64,000 nucleotides of DNA from Cacajao melanocephalus (Eukaryota > Chordata > Mammalia > Primates > Pitheciidae), in NCBI GenBank assembly GCA_963573385.1, contig CAUYLG010021647.1:1-64000 (forward strand), in the 5' to 3' direction. Shown in pieces: positions 1 to 11,405 of the stretch; position 1 is the stretch's first letter; each line of letters begins with the position of its first letter. Made by a program: the position numbers and the translations under genes. Under the pieces are notes generated by a model. It was not told where the DNA came from and made no database searches. It saw nothing but the letters and a program-made list of their open reading frames with translations.

Positions 1-864
1 GGAAAAATACTGAGGCACTGTGTGTATGTTATTTGTGCATGGGAATGAAACCCCTTGACCCTGAAAACAGGACAGGGAGTGGAGTGTGTGGGGTGATAAG
101 GAATGCTGAAAACAGCCTCCTGAGAATGCAGTTTGAGTGTGTACAAGGTCACAGGTGCCTCAGCAACCCACCTCAAATGACCATCTAGTGGATGTTTGTA
201 GTTAATACAAGCCCTTTCAATAAATACTTGGTGGACGGATGCTGGGGTGGACTCTCTCGGAAGAGCTTCCCCCTATACCTGCTCAGCTGGAACTGTCTGA
301 GTACTTCGTTCTTGGAGTTCACTGCAAGCTGTAAGTTCTGCAACAGCTCACATATCAAATGTCCACTCTTCCTCCTTCCACATGCTCTTGAGGTGATGTC
401 AGCTACTTTGGAGATCCGTGCTTTCCTTTCTGACTTTGGAAGAGCTACAAGTGAACCACAGAGGTCTCAGAAAATGGTCCTGAAGTGGCATCCAGGATAC
501 CTTTTCATTCCGAGGAGGTGTGTCCGGGCCTTCACTGGAAGGTAATTTTATTGACATAACATTCTTCAGATAAGTTGCCTTCATTCTTTAGGGAAGACTC
601 CTAGTGCTTTTTAAATTCTTGATATTATGCCAGGAGGAAAACATCAGATAGATGCTTATATCTATTAGCATTCCTCTTTGATCACTTGCTAATCTCCTCC
701 CCCAGCTCAGGACTGTCTGTGGACATCAAAGAACAAGAAATAGTAAACACTGGAATCTGGTAATCCTGACCCCTGTGCACCAGGAGGACTCTTTGAAGAA
801 TTTGGAATGGATTTGAGACATGTTCTCCCTCTTTTTCTAATTTCATTACTTTGGGAAAGCAACT
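1..864. other. Unique non-coding DNA
   Basis: No repeat or gene is recognised. A 117-codon ATG frame runs from 192 to 545 and ends one base past an AAG|GTAATT donor-like site (exon side ends at 541). No acceptor with a pyrimidine tract precedes it and the product resembles nothing I know. It is treated as non-coding. Confidence 0.5.
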
Positions 865-955
865 ATTTCTCTGACTTTCACTAAGTTTTCTCATCTGAAA
901 AATGAATGGATTAGGCCGGAAAGTCCCTAACTGTCTTTCCAGTTCTAAACAATCT
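865..955 (+). repeat. MIR-like fragment
   Basis: The segment reads like the 3' half of an ancient tRNA-derived SINE: a 'tctcatctgaaaaatgaatgg' type block followed by 'ctttccagttctaaa'. It is short and diverged, so the family call is weak. Confidence 0.35.
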
Positions 956-1044
956 TAGCTTTTTCTTCTGAGCATTATTCCTCAGTTGTCACAGTCTGCA
1001 ATATTTGCAGCATTCTTAAGGCAAATAATAATACCTGAAATTGT

Positions 1045-1235
1045 CCTCAGGACTCTTCAATTTAGAAAGCTTATTTATACATGTTATTTCATTTGCTCTT
1101 CCCTGAAAGTCATGTTCAGTAGGTTGCATAGGTGTTACTGTCTGTGAGGCTCAGAGAAGTTAAATGACTGGCCTCAGAGCCTGCCTCTGAGAAGCAGAAT
1201 AAGAACTGGAAGCAAGTGATCTAATAGCAGAACTA
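1045..1235 (-). mobile_element. MIR SINE, antisense
   Basis: The plus strand carries the reverse complement of the MIR core, seen as 'gaggctcagagaagttaa' near 1147, followed by the 'gcagaataagaactgg' region. This is a fossil tRNA-derived SINE without a poly(A) tail. Confidence 0.6.
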
Positions 1236-2044
1236 ACGCTGGCTCTTCTCTGTGCAATTTCTTCTTGGCTGACAGAGGTTGCTTCTATCAATCTTGTCTA
1301 TTCCTTAACCTTGTGGGAGAGCGTCATGACCTACTTGATCATTCACACATGAACTAAAAGTTGATTGTTAAGAGCCTGGGAAATTATAAAAGGGCTGCTA
1401 AAATATTCCATATCATCAATTCACTGTACAGTCTGTCAATCCCATATTGCATCTTCCATGCTAGATCTTTCTGTTAGGTTTTGTTAGGTCGGGGGAGGTA
1501 GAGAAAAAGCTAAAGCTATCATCGTATTCCCTCCCCTTTAGCAACTGCCTGCAGCCTCCTGGGCTTTCCCTTTAAAAACAAAATCATCCACAAGGCAGAA
1601 GCAGTTTGTCATCTTAAGACCGTTGGAAGAATTGCTTGGAAAATGAACTTTGACAGCTCTGCAGGCACACTCCTACAACAGGCTGCCTGGTTCTCCTCCA
1701 TCAACCTTGCTTTTTTCCAGAACAAAGCCTCAACAGTTGGAGAAAGAGGGGCTTGAGCCAATATAAATAACCACAACCTCAGTACAGGCCTAGGAGGTTA
1801 CTCTAGGTTTCTCAATGCTTTGCCGCTTAGAGAAGACTATTTAGGGAAGAGATGTGGAAAGTGATTATATCAGGACTCGGATAAAAGTTGGGCACCAGGT
1901 GGGTTAGCATGCAGAGAACTGCCCTGGGCTCAGACTCTTGAAATGAGATGTAAGATTTAATCTCAGGTATGCTTGTAGAATGGAAAGTAGTCTAAAATGT
2001 CACTAGTCCCTAAGTAGTCTAATTGCAAATCTAGACTCTTAAGT
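1236..2044. other. Unique non-coding DNA
   Basis: No repeat is recognised. TATA-like strings occur at about 1387 (attataaaagg) and 1762 (ccaatataaataacc). Neither is followed by a recognisable transcript, and such strings are common by chance in AT-rich DNA. Confidence 0.45.
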
Positions 2045-2160
2045 CAGCACCAAGAGTTCTGGTCGGCAAAAATAATCTGTGAGCTGAGCACAGCTTTGCC
2101 ACTTATTTTTCTGGGCCTCCCTTTTTACCCTCTCATCTGTGAAAGAAGGGTTTTCAACTA
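2045..2160 (+). mobile_element. MIR fragment
   Basis: Resembles the sense MIR core ('agctttgccacttattttt', then 'ctcatctgtgaaagaaggg'). It is diverged and truncated at both ends. Confidence 0.4.
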
Positions 2161-2250
2161 GCATTCAACCAACAACCATAAGACACTGTGTGCCCTCCAC
2201 AGTGCCAAACACTGATGACACAAAATGGACAATAAATAAGTACATTTGTT
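2161..2250 (-). mobile_element. L2 3'-end fragment, antisense
   Basis: Reads as the reverse complement of the L2 3' terminus ('gtgtgccctccacagtgcc', 'aaatggacaataaataag'). Short and diverged. Confidence 0.4.
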
Positions 2251-2580
2251 AGCGAATTAATTTCTGCGTGTTTTGTCATTGTCATGCAGTTTGATTCTGC
2301 ATGTGTTTTAAACCCCAGTATAATCCTTGTTTACTAGTTTATTGTAATTTAAAATTGTCCACAATTTTTTCTTTTTCATTGATCTTTATTGCGGCCTGCA
2401 TTTCTGTAATTCCTTTTGAGTTTAACTTTCCTCTTTCCAAAGAAACCTCCCTTCCTCTTTTTCTCTCTTTTGTAAGTGCAGTTCTACAAAGGGTAAAATT
2501 CTCTACATTTTTATTTGACTAGAAAGGTCTTCATTTTACTTTCATTTTGGAAGGCTCTTTTCTCAAGTGATCAATGCTAG

Positions 2581-2914
<334 letters not shown>

Positions 2915-3089
2915 AAGTATTTTCTCTCTACACTTTAAAGATGTCATTCTCTTGTCTTTTAGCTTACCCTGTTTCTCTGGGGAAGTCTTCCGTCTGCCTA
3001 ATTTTTGCTCCTATGATATAACGAGTCTTTTGATAAGGCAGCTTTTAAGATTTCATTTAGTGTTTGGTAGTTTTATTATAATATGGCTA

Positions 3090-3120
3090 GGGGTGTGTGT
3101 GTGTGTATATCTATATATAT
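3090..3120. repeat. (GT)n/(TA)n microsatellite
   Basis: A GT run grades into a TA-rich run inside the old L1. Confidence 0.9.
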
Positions 3121-4140
3121 GGCCTGTTTATTAGAATATAGGATTTCTTGAATCTCTCAAAAGTTTTAGAAAATTATCATTTTCTCTTCTGATATTGCTT
3201 CTTTTCCATTCTCTTACCTCCTTCTAGTATTCTAATTACAAAGATATTAGACCTTTCCCTTGTGTTTTGTCTTCTGCTTATTTTATATTCTACATTCTTT
3301 ATCCACCTCTGATTTAGCCTGTATATTTATGAATGACTCGATTTTTTGTAAAGTAATCTTCAGCAATGTCAACAATCTGTTAAATGCACTTATTGCAATC
3401 TTAATACCATTTATATAATTCTCATTTAATTATTTTAAAAAACAGATTCTAGTGCTTGGTAAGATTCTCCATCTTATTATTAGTTTTCCTGAACATGGTC
3501 AAACCAATGTTTGAGAATACCAATATCTAATTTACCTGTGGGTCTGTTTCTCTTTTCTGTTTTTCTGCTTTGTACTTCTATTTTTTTATTCCTAGTACAT
3601 TTTTATTGCTTGCTAGAGACATTGTATATGGAAAACTGGAGAAGCTCTGAATGATGTTATCTTCTTTTAGAGAGAGTTTACCCTGTCCTCTGACAGGCTG
3701 TTAGATTAGGGACACTTCATCTCAGTACAATTAGGAACTAAGCAAATCTCACCTTACTTATGATTTTGCCCTACTCCTAGGGGGTTCCTTTGGTGTTCTC
3801 AGATGAGACCTTGGGATGTATAATAGGGTCTATCCTGGACTCTGACTTTGGTCTCTCTGGGACTAAGAGACTACTAAAAACTCCCCTTTGATTTTCAGAT
3901 GGTATTAACCTGTTTTTTAAGCCTTTCAGTCATCAAATGCCTTGCAGGGTGAACCATCTCCACTTCTTTGCATGTCATTTCTTTCAGAGCCTGGACTACA
4001 CAAGTCCTGGATGCACTGGCAGCCACAGACTTGCATTTTCTCCTTCCTAGTTCCAGAAGGTTGTTGAAAGCTCAGCTGGCTCCTCTGTCTCTTAGATACC
4101 ACCCTTTGCCTGGCTTCTGACCCGCAGCAAAACATGCCAA

Positions 4141-4529
4141 AAAAACTACATACACTATGAGGTGAATGTTTGGGGTCATATCAGCAAAATCCCCTTCTTC
4201 CTAGGGTCTTGGCCTCTTACATCTTAATTTTTTTGGTGGTTCTCTGATGTTTTCAAGCAGATAAATATTTTTAGTACAACCTTTCTTGATCCTTGGTTTT
4301 GCTGCAAGCTACTTCATAGAAGGAAAACGAAAAGCAAAAAAGCACGTAGAAGTATCAGGAGTGTGTGTGAAATTGTGAGAAGTAAGCATTTCTATAAATG
4401 TTCTAGAAAAGACAAACTTTAAGCAGAATTTTAGAGAAAAGTAGACTAAGCACAAGCCATAGGAGTCTTCAGTAAAGAGGAGCATATATGCACACAGGTA
4501 GATGCTTGCCATTCATTTTTCCAGGAAAT
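4141..4529. other. Unassigned non-coding DNA
   Basis: No repeat landmark or supported gene is seen. It may be the diverged far end of the preceding old L1. Confidence 0.4.
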
Positions 4530-4960
4530 AATTATCCTGCTGTATGTCATCCACTGTGATAGGTGCTACCTAATACACAATAAACCTTTCGGAGCTTGCA
4601 GGACATGGGGGAATACATAAGTAATCAGGAAATGACAATATGTTATAATAAACTATGTCAGGCAAGGATCTGTTTGGTTGAAGCAATGGGGCTAGGTAGA
4701 AAAAAATACAAAAAATGAGAAGGTTAATAAAGTATCGGTGAGAGCAAGACAGCAAGAAATGAGGTGGGGTGGTGGGAGGAAATAGGTGATAGAAGGAGGT
4801 GCCTGGAGAACGGTTTGGATTTGTAAGGCAGGCAGTACAGTGGCATTCCAGGTTGAGTTGGAAAGTCCCTCACAGCATCATTGTTTGTAAGAAAGGCTAT
4901 TCCTGATGTAAAATTTTTGGATAGACTGGTAACCAAACTAGAGAACCGTAGGGGTGAAGC
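4530..4960 (-). mobile_element. L2-like fragment, antisense
   Basis: Begins like an antisense L2 3' end (tgtatgtcatccactgtgat, then an interval to 'acataagtaatcagg' and 'gtgcctggag'). Diverged; the call rests on order and spacing more than identity. Confidence 0.4.
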
Positions 4961-6744
4961 TCCTTTGATTATCAGAGTACAACAAAGGCATATCTTGTAT
5001 CAGCACTTCCCCTACCTAGATTTGTATGAATACTTTGGGTCCTACTCTATTTTAAAACAATGTTAAAAAGTCCAGAAGCAATTAGGCCTCTGGACCCGCT
5101 AGAGCTAAAAACTGTGAGCTTCTTAGTCCTTCGCTCCTCTTTCTCTTCCACTCTCTACCCTATATTCCTTTCCCTTTTCTCTCTCTTCACTTCTTCCCTC
5201 TTTCTTCCTCATTCCTCTTGCATTTTCTCTTTTTTGTTGCTTTATTGCTTTCATTAGATGCATGGTCATTTGAGAAGTTTGAAAACCTCCAAGAAAAAAT
5301 ACTCTGGGAACCTTCTTGTGGCTCCTGGATCTTTTCAAACGACACAGGCATTAGTTGTAGCCCTCAGGATTTACTGTCTTTTGCACTCCATTTTGTTGCT
5401 TGGTTAAAAGAACAACTATTTTTGTGGTACAGGTTTCCCCTGGCTCCCTTGTTCCGTATCGCTAAAGAGAAAGAGTAAGTCTGATAAGCAAGGCCACACT
5501 GCGATGCGATCCCCTCCAAGGACTGACTGCAGCCAAGTTTTGAGAATGTGTCCTCCTGGGTCTGTGTCAGCAGCTCATTCAGCTCTGCTGGGAAGAGCAT
5601 GCCGGGGTCATTCTCTGTGCATTAACCTCAGTGGCTTGCTCGCTCCATCTCTCATCAGCTGTTTCTTTTCCATGAAAAGCACACACAGTTCAGATAATTA
5701 AACACTTGTGGGGCATTTTACATTTTCGTGAATCAATCAGCAGTGAATTATTTTTGAATATGCTCATGCAATATACTCCAAGCCTCTTAGCTATATTTTG
5801 TAGATGAACAGGAGTGGATTTATCATGAAGCAAATGAGGTTTAAGTTGGCTTCTTACTTACAGGGGCCCCTTGCAAGGCCCCAGGAGAATCCCCGGTGAT
5901 TTCGTATTTGTAATTTATATTTTTTCTTAATGATACTCTTTCTTCATCCCCTACACACTTTTACAAGCTTGAGATCCCACAATAACTGAATCTACCCCTT
6001 GGAAAACTAAGATATTCTCATTTGGAGATTTGCAAAATGAGAAGTAGCAAGACTCTCCAGGCTAGGTCTATCATCATGTGCATCAGATATTGTTTTGCCT
6101 TTATCACTGATTTCAGATGGATGACTTTCACTTTGTGGGCATTTTGTATCTCATATGTAGGTCAGTTGACTTTTTCTAAAGATCTGTCTTCAGAGTGATG
6201 GTGACAAAAATGTGCCTGCTGAACCCAAACTACAAGGAGTTTAATTGATCAAGGGGCCAGCAGCTGAGCTCTGAAAATCTATCGCCTTATTTGTACCAAG
6301 GCAGTGCTTCCCAGGCGCTGGCTGCTCATGTAGCAGGAATACTAAGGCACGGTTAGTCTGGGGGAGATACAGGATTCTTCTTACGGTAGTATTGCTGAAA
6401 CTTCCTTAAACTTCATGGCAGTTTAGTAGGTGCTTCTACTTAATTTTCCTTCCCTTTCTCCTTCACTTGGGATCAGACTTGCATAATGGTCTGATGGCTT
6501 TCCCTGGTTTGTCCCCATTTTCTGTCACACAGGAATTTCCCTTAATAAAATTCTTATACTCTGAATCTTGTCTTAGTGTCTGCTTTAGAAAATGCAAACT
6601 AACACACTGAGTTAATAGAAAAAAATAGGACTGGATGTTAGACTGCATTAATCGAGTCCCACTGAATTTCCACGGATCTGAGTAAATTAAAATTTGAAAA
6701 TAAAAACACTCATTGTCATGACCTCCCTGTCTTAACTTTTGCCC
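4961..6744. other. Unique non-coding DNA with a long pyrimidine tract
   Basis: No repeat family is recognised outside the pyrimidine tract at 5127-5257 (listed separately). A 72-codon stretch after the tract (about 5258-5475) lacks stops in one frame and ends near an aga|GTAAGT donor-like site. The apparent start of that frame is a TTG, not an ATG. Confidence 0.45.
5127..5257 (+). repeat. Pyrimidine-rich tract ending in a strong acceptor-like AG
   Basis: About 130 bases are almost wholly C and T on the plus strand and end in 'tttattgctttcattag', which is an excellent 3' splice site by eye. Such tracts can also adopt triplex structure. No matching consensus-grade donor is found close downstream; the best is aga|GTAAGT at about 5474. 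Confidence 0.8.
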
Positions 6745-6960
6745 ACACTTGAAATTTCCTTTTTTCTCTTCTATCTAAATCTTGTTTATAATGTGAATCC
6801 CAGCTGCAATCTGTCTCTTCCATAAAACCTTCTTGATTTTTTCTCTTCTGAGTTCTTATGGTCCTGGCCCTATAAACTTAAACATCATGGTAATTCTTGA
6901 TTAAATAGTCAACCAACTAGTCAATCTTCAAACTCCCCAAGGGCTTGCTCAGGCTAACAA
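6745..6960 (+). mobile_element. L2 fragment
   Basis: Contains the L2-like string 'tcttccataaaaccttcttg', corresponding to the 'aagccttccctga' part of the L2 3' end, in sense orientation. Strongly diverged. Confidence 0.4.
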
Positions 6961-7732
6961 CTTCTATATGCCCTTCTTCTGTAAACCTTGTAGATTAGTA
7001 GTTTAAAGACTAAGTTCCAGTAATAGCAATAGACTATGTATATTTTAGAAGACAAAGGGTCCATGGTGAAATAAAGTTGGAGGAAGTACCCACTATGTAA
7101 TATGGCCATTTCTCAGATACTTAACTGCATACCAGTGCACTAAAGACTTGGAAACAAATATGGGAGTGGTTTCAATTAATTCTGTGTTCCCCAAACCTAT
7201 TTGATAATGTGAACCTTTTTCTTTTAAATTACTATTAACAGCTATATAGATTTATTTTTTACAAGACAATTTGAAAATATGTGTTGATATTTCTGAAGAT
7301 ATTTCTTTCAGAAGTGCATTTGTATTAAGTCACTCTCTGGATGTATTGAATGGGGATAAGGGGAGGCGGCAAATCAATAAGCAACACTGGTAGGTGGGGA
7401 AGCTTCTGGACCTCAGCCATGAGATCCAAATGAAATAGACTAAAGTCAGGTGTGCAAAGCAGGGGCTGGGAAACCAGGTCCAAGAATGACCTGAGCTTAT
7501 TCTTACTAGTAAATGTTTAAAGGGGTTAGTGACAGGTTATTTTTCTTTCTTCACAGGAATCACATAATCAGCATCTGTAGGGAATACCCTTCAAAGACGA
7601 CCCAAGATCTTCCAGTCAACTACTTTCCTTTGCAGGCTTTCTTAGCATTTATACAGTTTGCTTTCCAGCTAGATTATAAACTAAGATTAGAAAAAATATC
7701 TTACCATTCTTTAATTTGCCTCAGTATTTAGT
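6961..7732. other. Unique non-coding DNA
   Basis: Nothing recognisable apart from an AT-rich stretch at 7215-7330. Confidence 0.45.
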
Positions 7733-8020
7733 ATTCTCTCATTCATCCAATAAATATTTATTATGCCACAACTGTGTGCCAGATAATGTTCTTGGTGATA
7801 GGGATGCGGCAGTGAACCATATGCAACAAGGTTCCCATCCTCATGGAAATTATATTCATATCAGGTCAACAGATAATAAAACCAATTAGCTGAAATATAA
7901 CAAATATTAGTGGCAAGTGCTATAAAGAAAATAAAGTGGGATAAAGGATTAAAGAGCACACTAAGGACAGAGTAGATACCTAATAAATATTGATTGATTA
8001 TGTATGATTTCTGAAATGCC
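7733..8020 (-). mobile_element. L2 3' end, antisense
   Basis: Classic antisense L2 terminus: 'attcatccaataaatattta', 'actgtgtgccagataatgtt', then 'ccatcctcatggaaattata' and 'aagtgctataaagaaaata'. Fossil LINE with no coding capacity. Confidence 0.75.
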
Positions 8021-9034
8021 TCAGTGATTTTCTGCAGCCTTCAAAGGGAATGTAACAGGAGGAAAGTGCCATTGTGGCTTGCATAGGTGTGATCACTTTT
8101 TAAATGGTGGCAAAACCTCAAGAGTGGGGAATACATTGATGCCTTGTTCCTGCTATTCATCAGTAGGGAAACGTTCTATCTGCAACTGTCAGAACTACAT
8201 ATTTAGCACAGTTCCTCTTACTATTAGCGTCTTCAACATGCTACTACCTTCCCCACATCCTCCTACCTGTTACCCCCTTGTAATTACTGCCATAATTTCA
8301 GATTAAGATGTTAAAGTCCAAAATGTTTGTGAAAAAAATTGGCAGGCTGTCACCTCCAAATACCCAGCTGAATTGCCAAATGAAATAATGCAAAAATGCT
8401 TGCCAGAAAAATAATAAATAAAAGCTTATTGTTGTGCAATAAATCCTTCTCTATAAACCACCCCTGAGGAAACTGGCTCTGGGCTCATCACATTTTCCTC
8501 CAAGTAAGCCGGCCATTTTATTTCATTCTTTTCTACACTTTATTTTTTTCTAAGAGCTGCTGTATGGTCCTACCCTATTGTTCTTCATGAAATATGAATG
8601 CCACAGGAGTGTATGGGAAGGGATGCCAGCTACATGGCTGTTGGTAGGAACCGTTAGTGACTAGAATAATCGATTAGTTCAGAAAGTGGCAGCCGAAGGG
8701 GAAGTGTGCATTGTGGGAAGATAGAGTTATTTTATTAACCGTTAGCCAAAAGAAAAGACTTGAAAAAGCCCTGATAGGCTGGATTTAAGGGCATCCATGT
8801 TGCCCATTGCCGGGCAGCTGTGCTCATGAGAAAGGAGAGGAACAACACAAACCACTTGTGCTGGATTTGGATATTCAAGGAAGGCTCCTTTATGCTTGGG
8901 GCAAACCGTGGGCAAAGCTGTACACAAGAGCTCATTGTCACATTTGAGGAATTGGTAAGGTATGACATAATTAGGCAATAACACTCTATATATGCTATGT
9001 TGTCTATGTATATAGGATTGGCACATATGTTGTC
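8021..9034. other. Unique non-coding DNA
   Basis: No repeat or gene recognised. Two overlapping minus frames of 77 and 94 codons (8735-9026) have no recognisable product. Confidence 0.45.
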
Positions 9035-9225
9035 ATCTCCTTTGATTCATCAAATAATCCTAGGAACTAGGATTATTTTGCCTCTCAAAGATGATGCCTT
9101 TGAAGTTTAGAGATGTTAAGTAGTTTGTCCAAGGTTACACAACCAGCAAGTGGCAGAGTTAGAATTCAAATCCAGGTCTCTCTGACTCCCTAGTTGGGGC
9201 TTTAGCCACTCTTCTAAGTTTCCCA
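9035..9225 (-). mobile_element. MIR SINE, antisense
   Basis: Well-preserved reverse complement of the MIR core: 'gttacacaaccagcaagtgg', 'cagagttagaattcaaatcc' and 'aggtctctctgactcc'. Confidence 0.8.
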
Positions 9226-9599
9226 CTCTTCTTTTGCAGACTCAGAGAAGGAGGCAGAATTTGGCAATAGACAGTGTACATCCACCTCCTCCGCAACTGC
9301 CCCATGCGCCTCCACAAGGCAAGCATTGCTGAGCCATCAAGGCCACTGACACTAGGTGAGACCAAAGAGTCCTGGTGACCTGCTCATCACTCATGGGGCA
9401 GGTTCACCTCAGCCACGGTACTGGTGTCCTCAAAGACACGAAAGGCCCCAGACAAAGATCCAGGAAGGTTTAGCATCTAAGAAAAGTAGATGTTAGAAAA
9501 ATCCATGGAAGGCCAGGTTGAAAATTCGACTAAGAAGGATCACTGATGGTTAGTGGAGTGCTAGAGCCAAGGATGGAGAGAAAAGAGGTTGGTAGGAAC
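9226..9599. other. Unique non-coding DNA
   Basis: Nothing recognised. Confidence 0.45.
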
Positions 9600-9921
9600 C
9601 TGTCCTAAAGAATGTTTAATGATAGTTTATTGGAAAAGTAACTTTGGCGTGGGACCAGTAATTGAGGTTTAAAAGCGTAAAGTACAAAAACAAAACAAAA
9701 CATAGTGTACATGATAAGTGACACATGCAGGTAGAAAACAGGAAGTTCAGGTTTCTGAAATGAGACATGAAAGCAGGTACATTGTGTGTAAGTCAGGCTG
9801 CCAGCCAAAGAAACAGTCAAGGAAGGTGGCGGGCAGATGTTTAAGCTCCACCTTCCTCTCACCTGATTGGGCCTTGAGTGGCTAGGGGTGGGACTAAGTT
9901 GGCAGATGGGCATTACCTTGC
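9600..9921 (-). other. Exon-like or LTR-like block with a poly(A) signal, minus strand
   Basis: Read on the minus strand, a good acceptor (ttggttttcatacag|g, exon side starting at 9921) precedes a block with an internal CAG|GTGAGA donor (exon side ending at 9863) and an AATAAA at about 9627-9632. It could be a terminal exon, a decayed LTR, or chance. A 102-codon minus frame covers it, but its first codons lie at the acceptor-like site and the product is not recognisable. Confidence 0.3.
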
Positions 9922-11144
9922 CTGTATGAAAACCAACCAGAGCATGTTTGGAGGCAGATTCTCTCCCTCCTTCCTCTCACAGATATTCTATGTGCTTCAG
10001 TTTCCAGAGCCTCCACCTCTGTGCCATGCCCAAATCTTTCCTTCTACTCTGAGTCCTAAAAACTCCCCAGGTCTAATGCTAGTAGAAGTCTTACTTCTTC
10101 ACTGCAAGAATTTCAGTTTACGTTAACAAGAAACAAACACCTGATAACTAAATCTTACCGCTGGAGGAACGATGAACGTCTCCTTATTGTCAATTATGTT
10201 AACCTTCCCAATGACTTGTTTTCATTTTTTAAATAGAAGCTTGTTAAATCAAAGGAATGCTTTCCAAATAGTGGGATTATAGGAGAGAAGAGTTTGAGAG
10301 TGTGGTGACGGGGCAGGAACTGTGATGTAAATGGGATCCCTTAAAATTATCTGGTCTTCTTGTTCAGATTTTGATCCAGCTCATGTCTATCAAGCTTTTA
10401 ATAAGCACCAAGCCCCAAGCTGCTTGTCTTCCTCTCCGCCATGATCAAGGTTTGGAGGATAGAGGTGGCTTTTTGAAAGTGAGAAAATGTTTATTTCACA
10501 CTGTTTTCAACAAGACTACATTGGAAAAAAAAATCCTTATCGTCCTTTTAGTGATTTTGACAGTGCTGGGAATTACAGGCTTTTTAAGTCCTTGTCCTCT
10601 CCTGCAGAAGCTGCCTACTCCTTCCAATTGTCTGATGTTTGCTAATTAAGCATCGTTAAAGCAAGAAATTAACTCATTTGCTAAATGCCACCTAGGTTTC
10701 TCTGTACATCCAGAAAAAGCATTAAATCCAATCTGGAGACTGTAATTTCAACCTGATTCAAACTCTTGTTTGCTTTAGGGATCAAAATAGTTATGTTGCA
10801 GGTTTACCAACATCAACAGTGGCATCCATGACGATGCTGAAGGATGACCTGACGATCATGATGCCTAAAGCTGTTCGTTACTTTGTTTCAAAAACTACCA
10901 AAAATTCTCCACATTTTTAGAAATCTTGTATTGAATCATCTTCATTAGTATAATTTCTGATCAAATAAATCCATTGCTGAGATGTTCCTACAATGTTCTG
11001 TATGCAAGATAGAGATGCAGAAAATAATAAGTGAATGTAGATAAGGGTCTGATACAGACATTCAGGATGAGACAGTTTTTAATTGAGAAAATAATTGGAC
11101 AGATTTCCATTCATTGCACATCTGCTTTCAAATCTATTTACCGT
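9922..11144. other. Unique non-coding DNA
   Basis: No repeat recognised. The block 10460-10800 is AT-rich, repeat-free and contains homeodomain-type cores (for example gctaattaagcat at 10640). Conservation cannot be judged from one sequence. Confidence 0.45.
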
Positions 11145-11246
11145 ATTTGTCATCTCCCTTTCTCCTCTCATCTCCTTCTTTCCATTGTTCTGTCATCTTT
11201 TTTTCTTTTCTTTGTTTCTCCTCTCATATTTCACTCTCCTTTTCAG
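11145..11246 (+). repeat. Pyrimidine tract ending in a strong acceptor-like CAG
   Basis: About 100 bases of mostly C and T end in 'cactctccttttcag' at 11246. A second acceptor-like site follows 68 bases later at 11314. Hydrophobic frames translated from this tract are artefacts of its composition. Confidence 0.75.
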
Positions 11247-11314
11247 CAAACAAATCAGGGAAAGAAACAGCCTCCTGGATAATGAATTGCATTTTAAATT
11301 TGGTTTGTTTTCAG

Positions 11315-11405
11315 GGATTGTAGTTCTGACTTAATGTATCAAACAAAGCTGCAGGAGTTAATCAAGGAAAGGAGGCCATCAGGAAAAAGAAAATCAACTC
11401 TGCAG
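11315..11405 (+). other. Candidate exon, 91 bp, open in one frame
   Basis: The segment sits between a good 3' splice site (ttggtttgttttcag|g) and a near-ideal 5' splice site (CTGCAG|GTAAGC). After one leading base it reads as 30 codons without a stop, beginning DCSSDLMYQT and ending SGKRKSTLQ, rich in Lys, Arg and Gln and plausible as a helix. Entry phase would be 1 leftover base and exit phase 0. No repeat overlaps it. An alternative upstream acceptor at 11246 would give a 159-bp version, but that lengthened exon has stops in all relevant frames. I do not recognise a parent gene. This is a splice-signal inference and pseudo-exons of this quality do occur in introns. Confidence 0.4.

Noticed and set aside
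192..545. 117-codon ATG frame ending at a donor-like site
   Set aside because: No acceptor with a pyrimidine tract and no recognisable product.
5218..5478. 86-codon frame starting with a signal-peptide-like hydrophobic stretch
   Set aside because: It starts with TTG, not ATG, and the hydrophobic part is the translation of a pyrimidine tract.
11095..11334. Overlapping hydrophobic frames of 69-83 codons
   Set aside because: They are translations of the pyrimidine tract before 11246.
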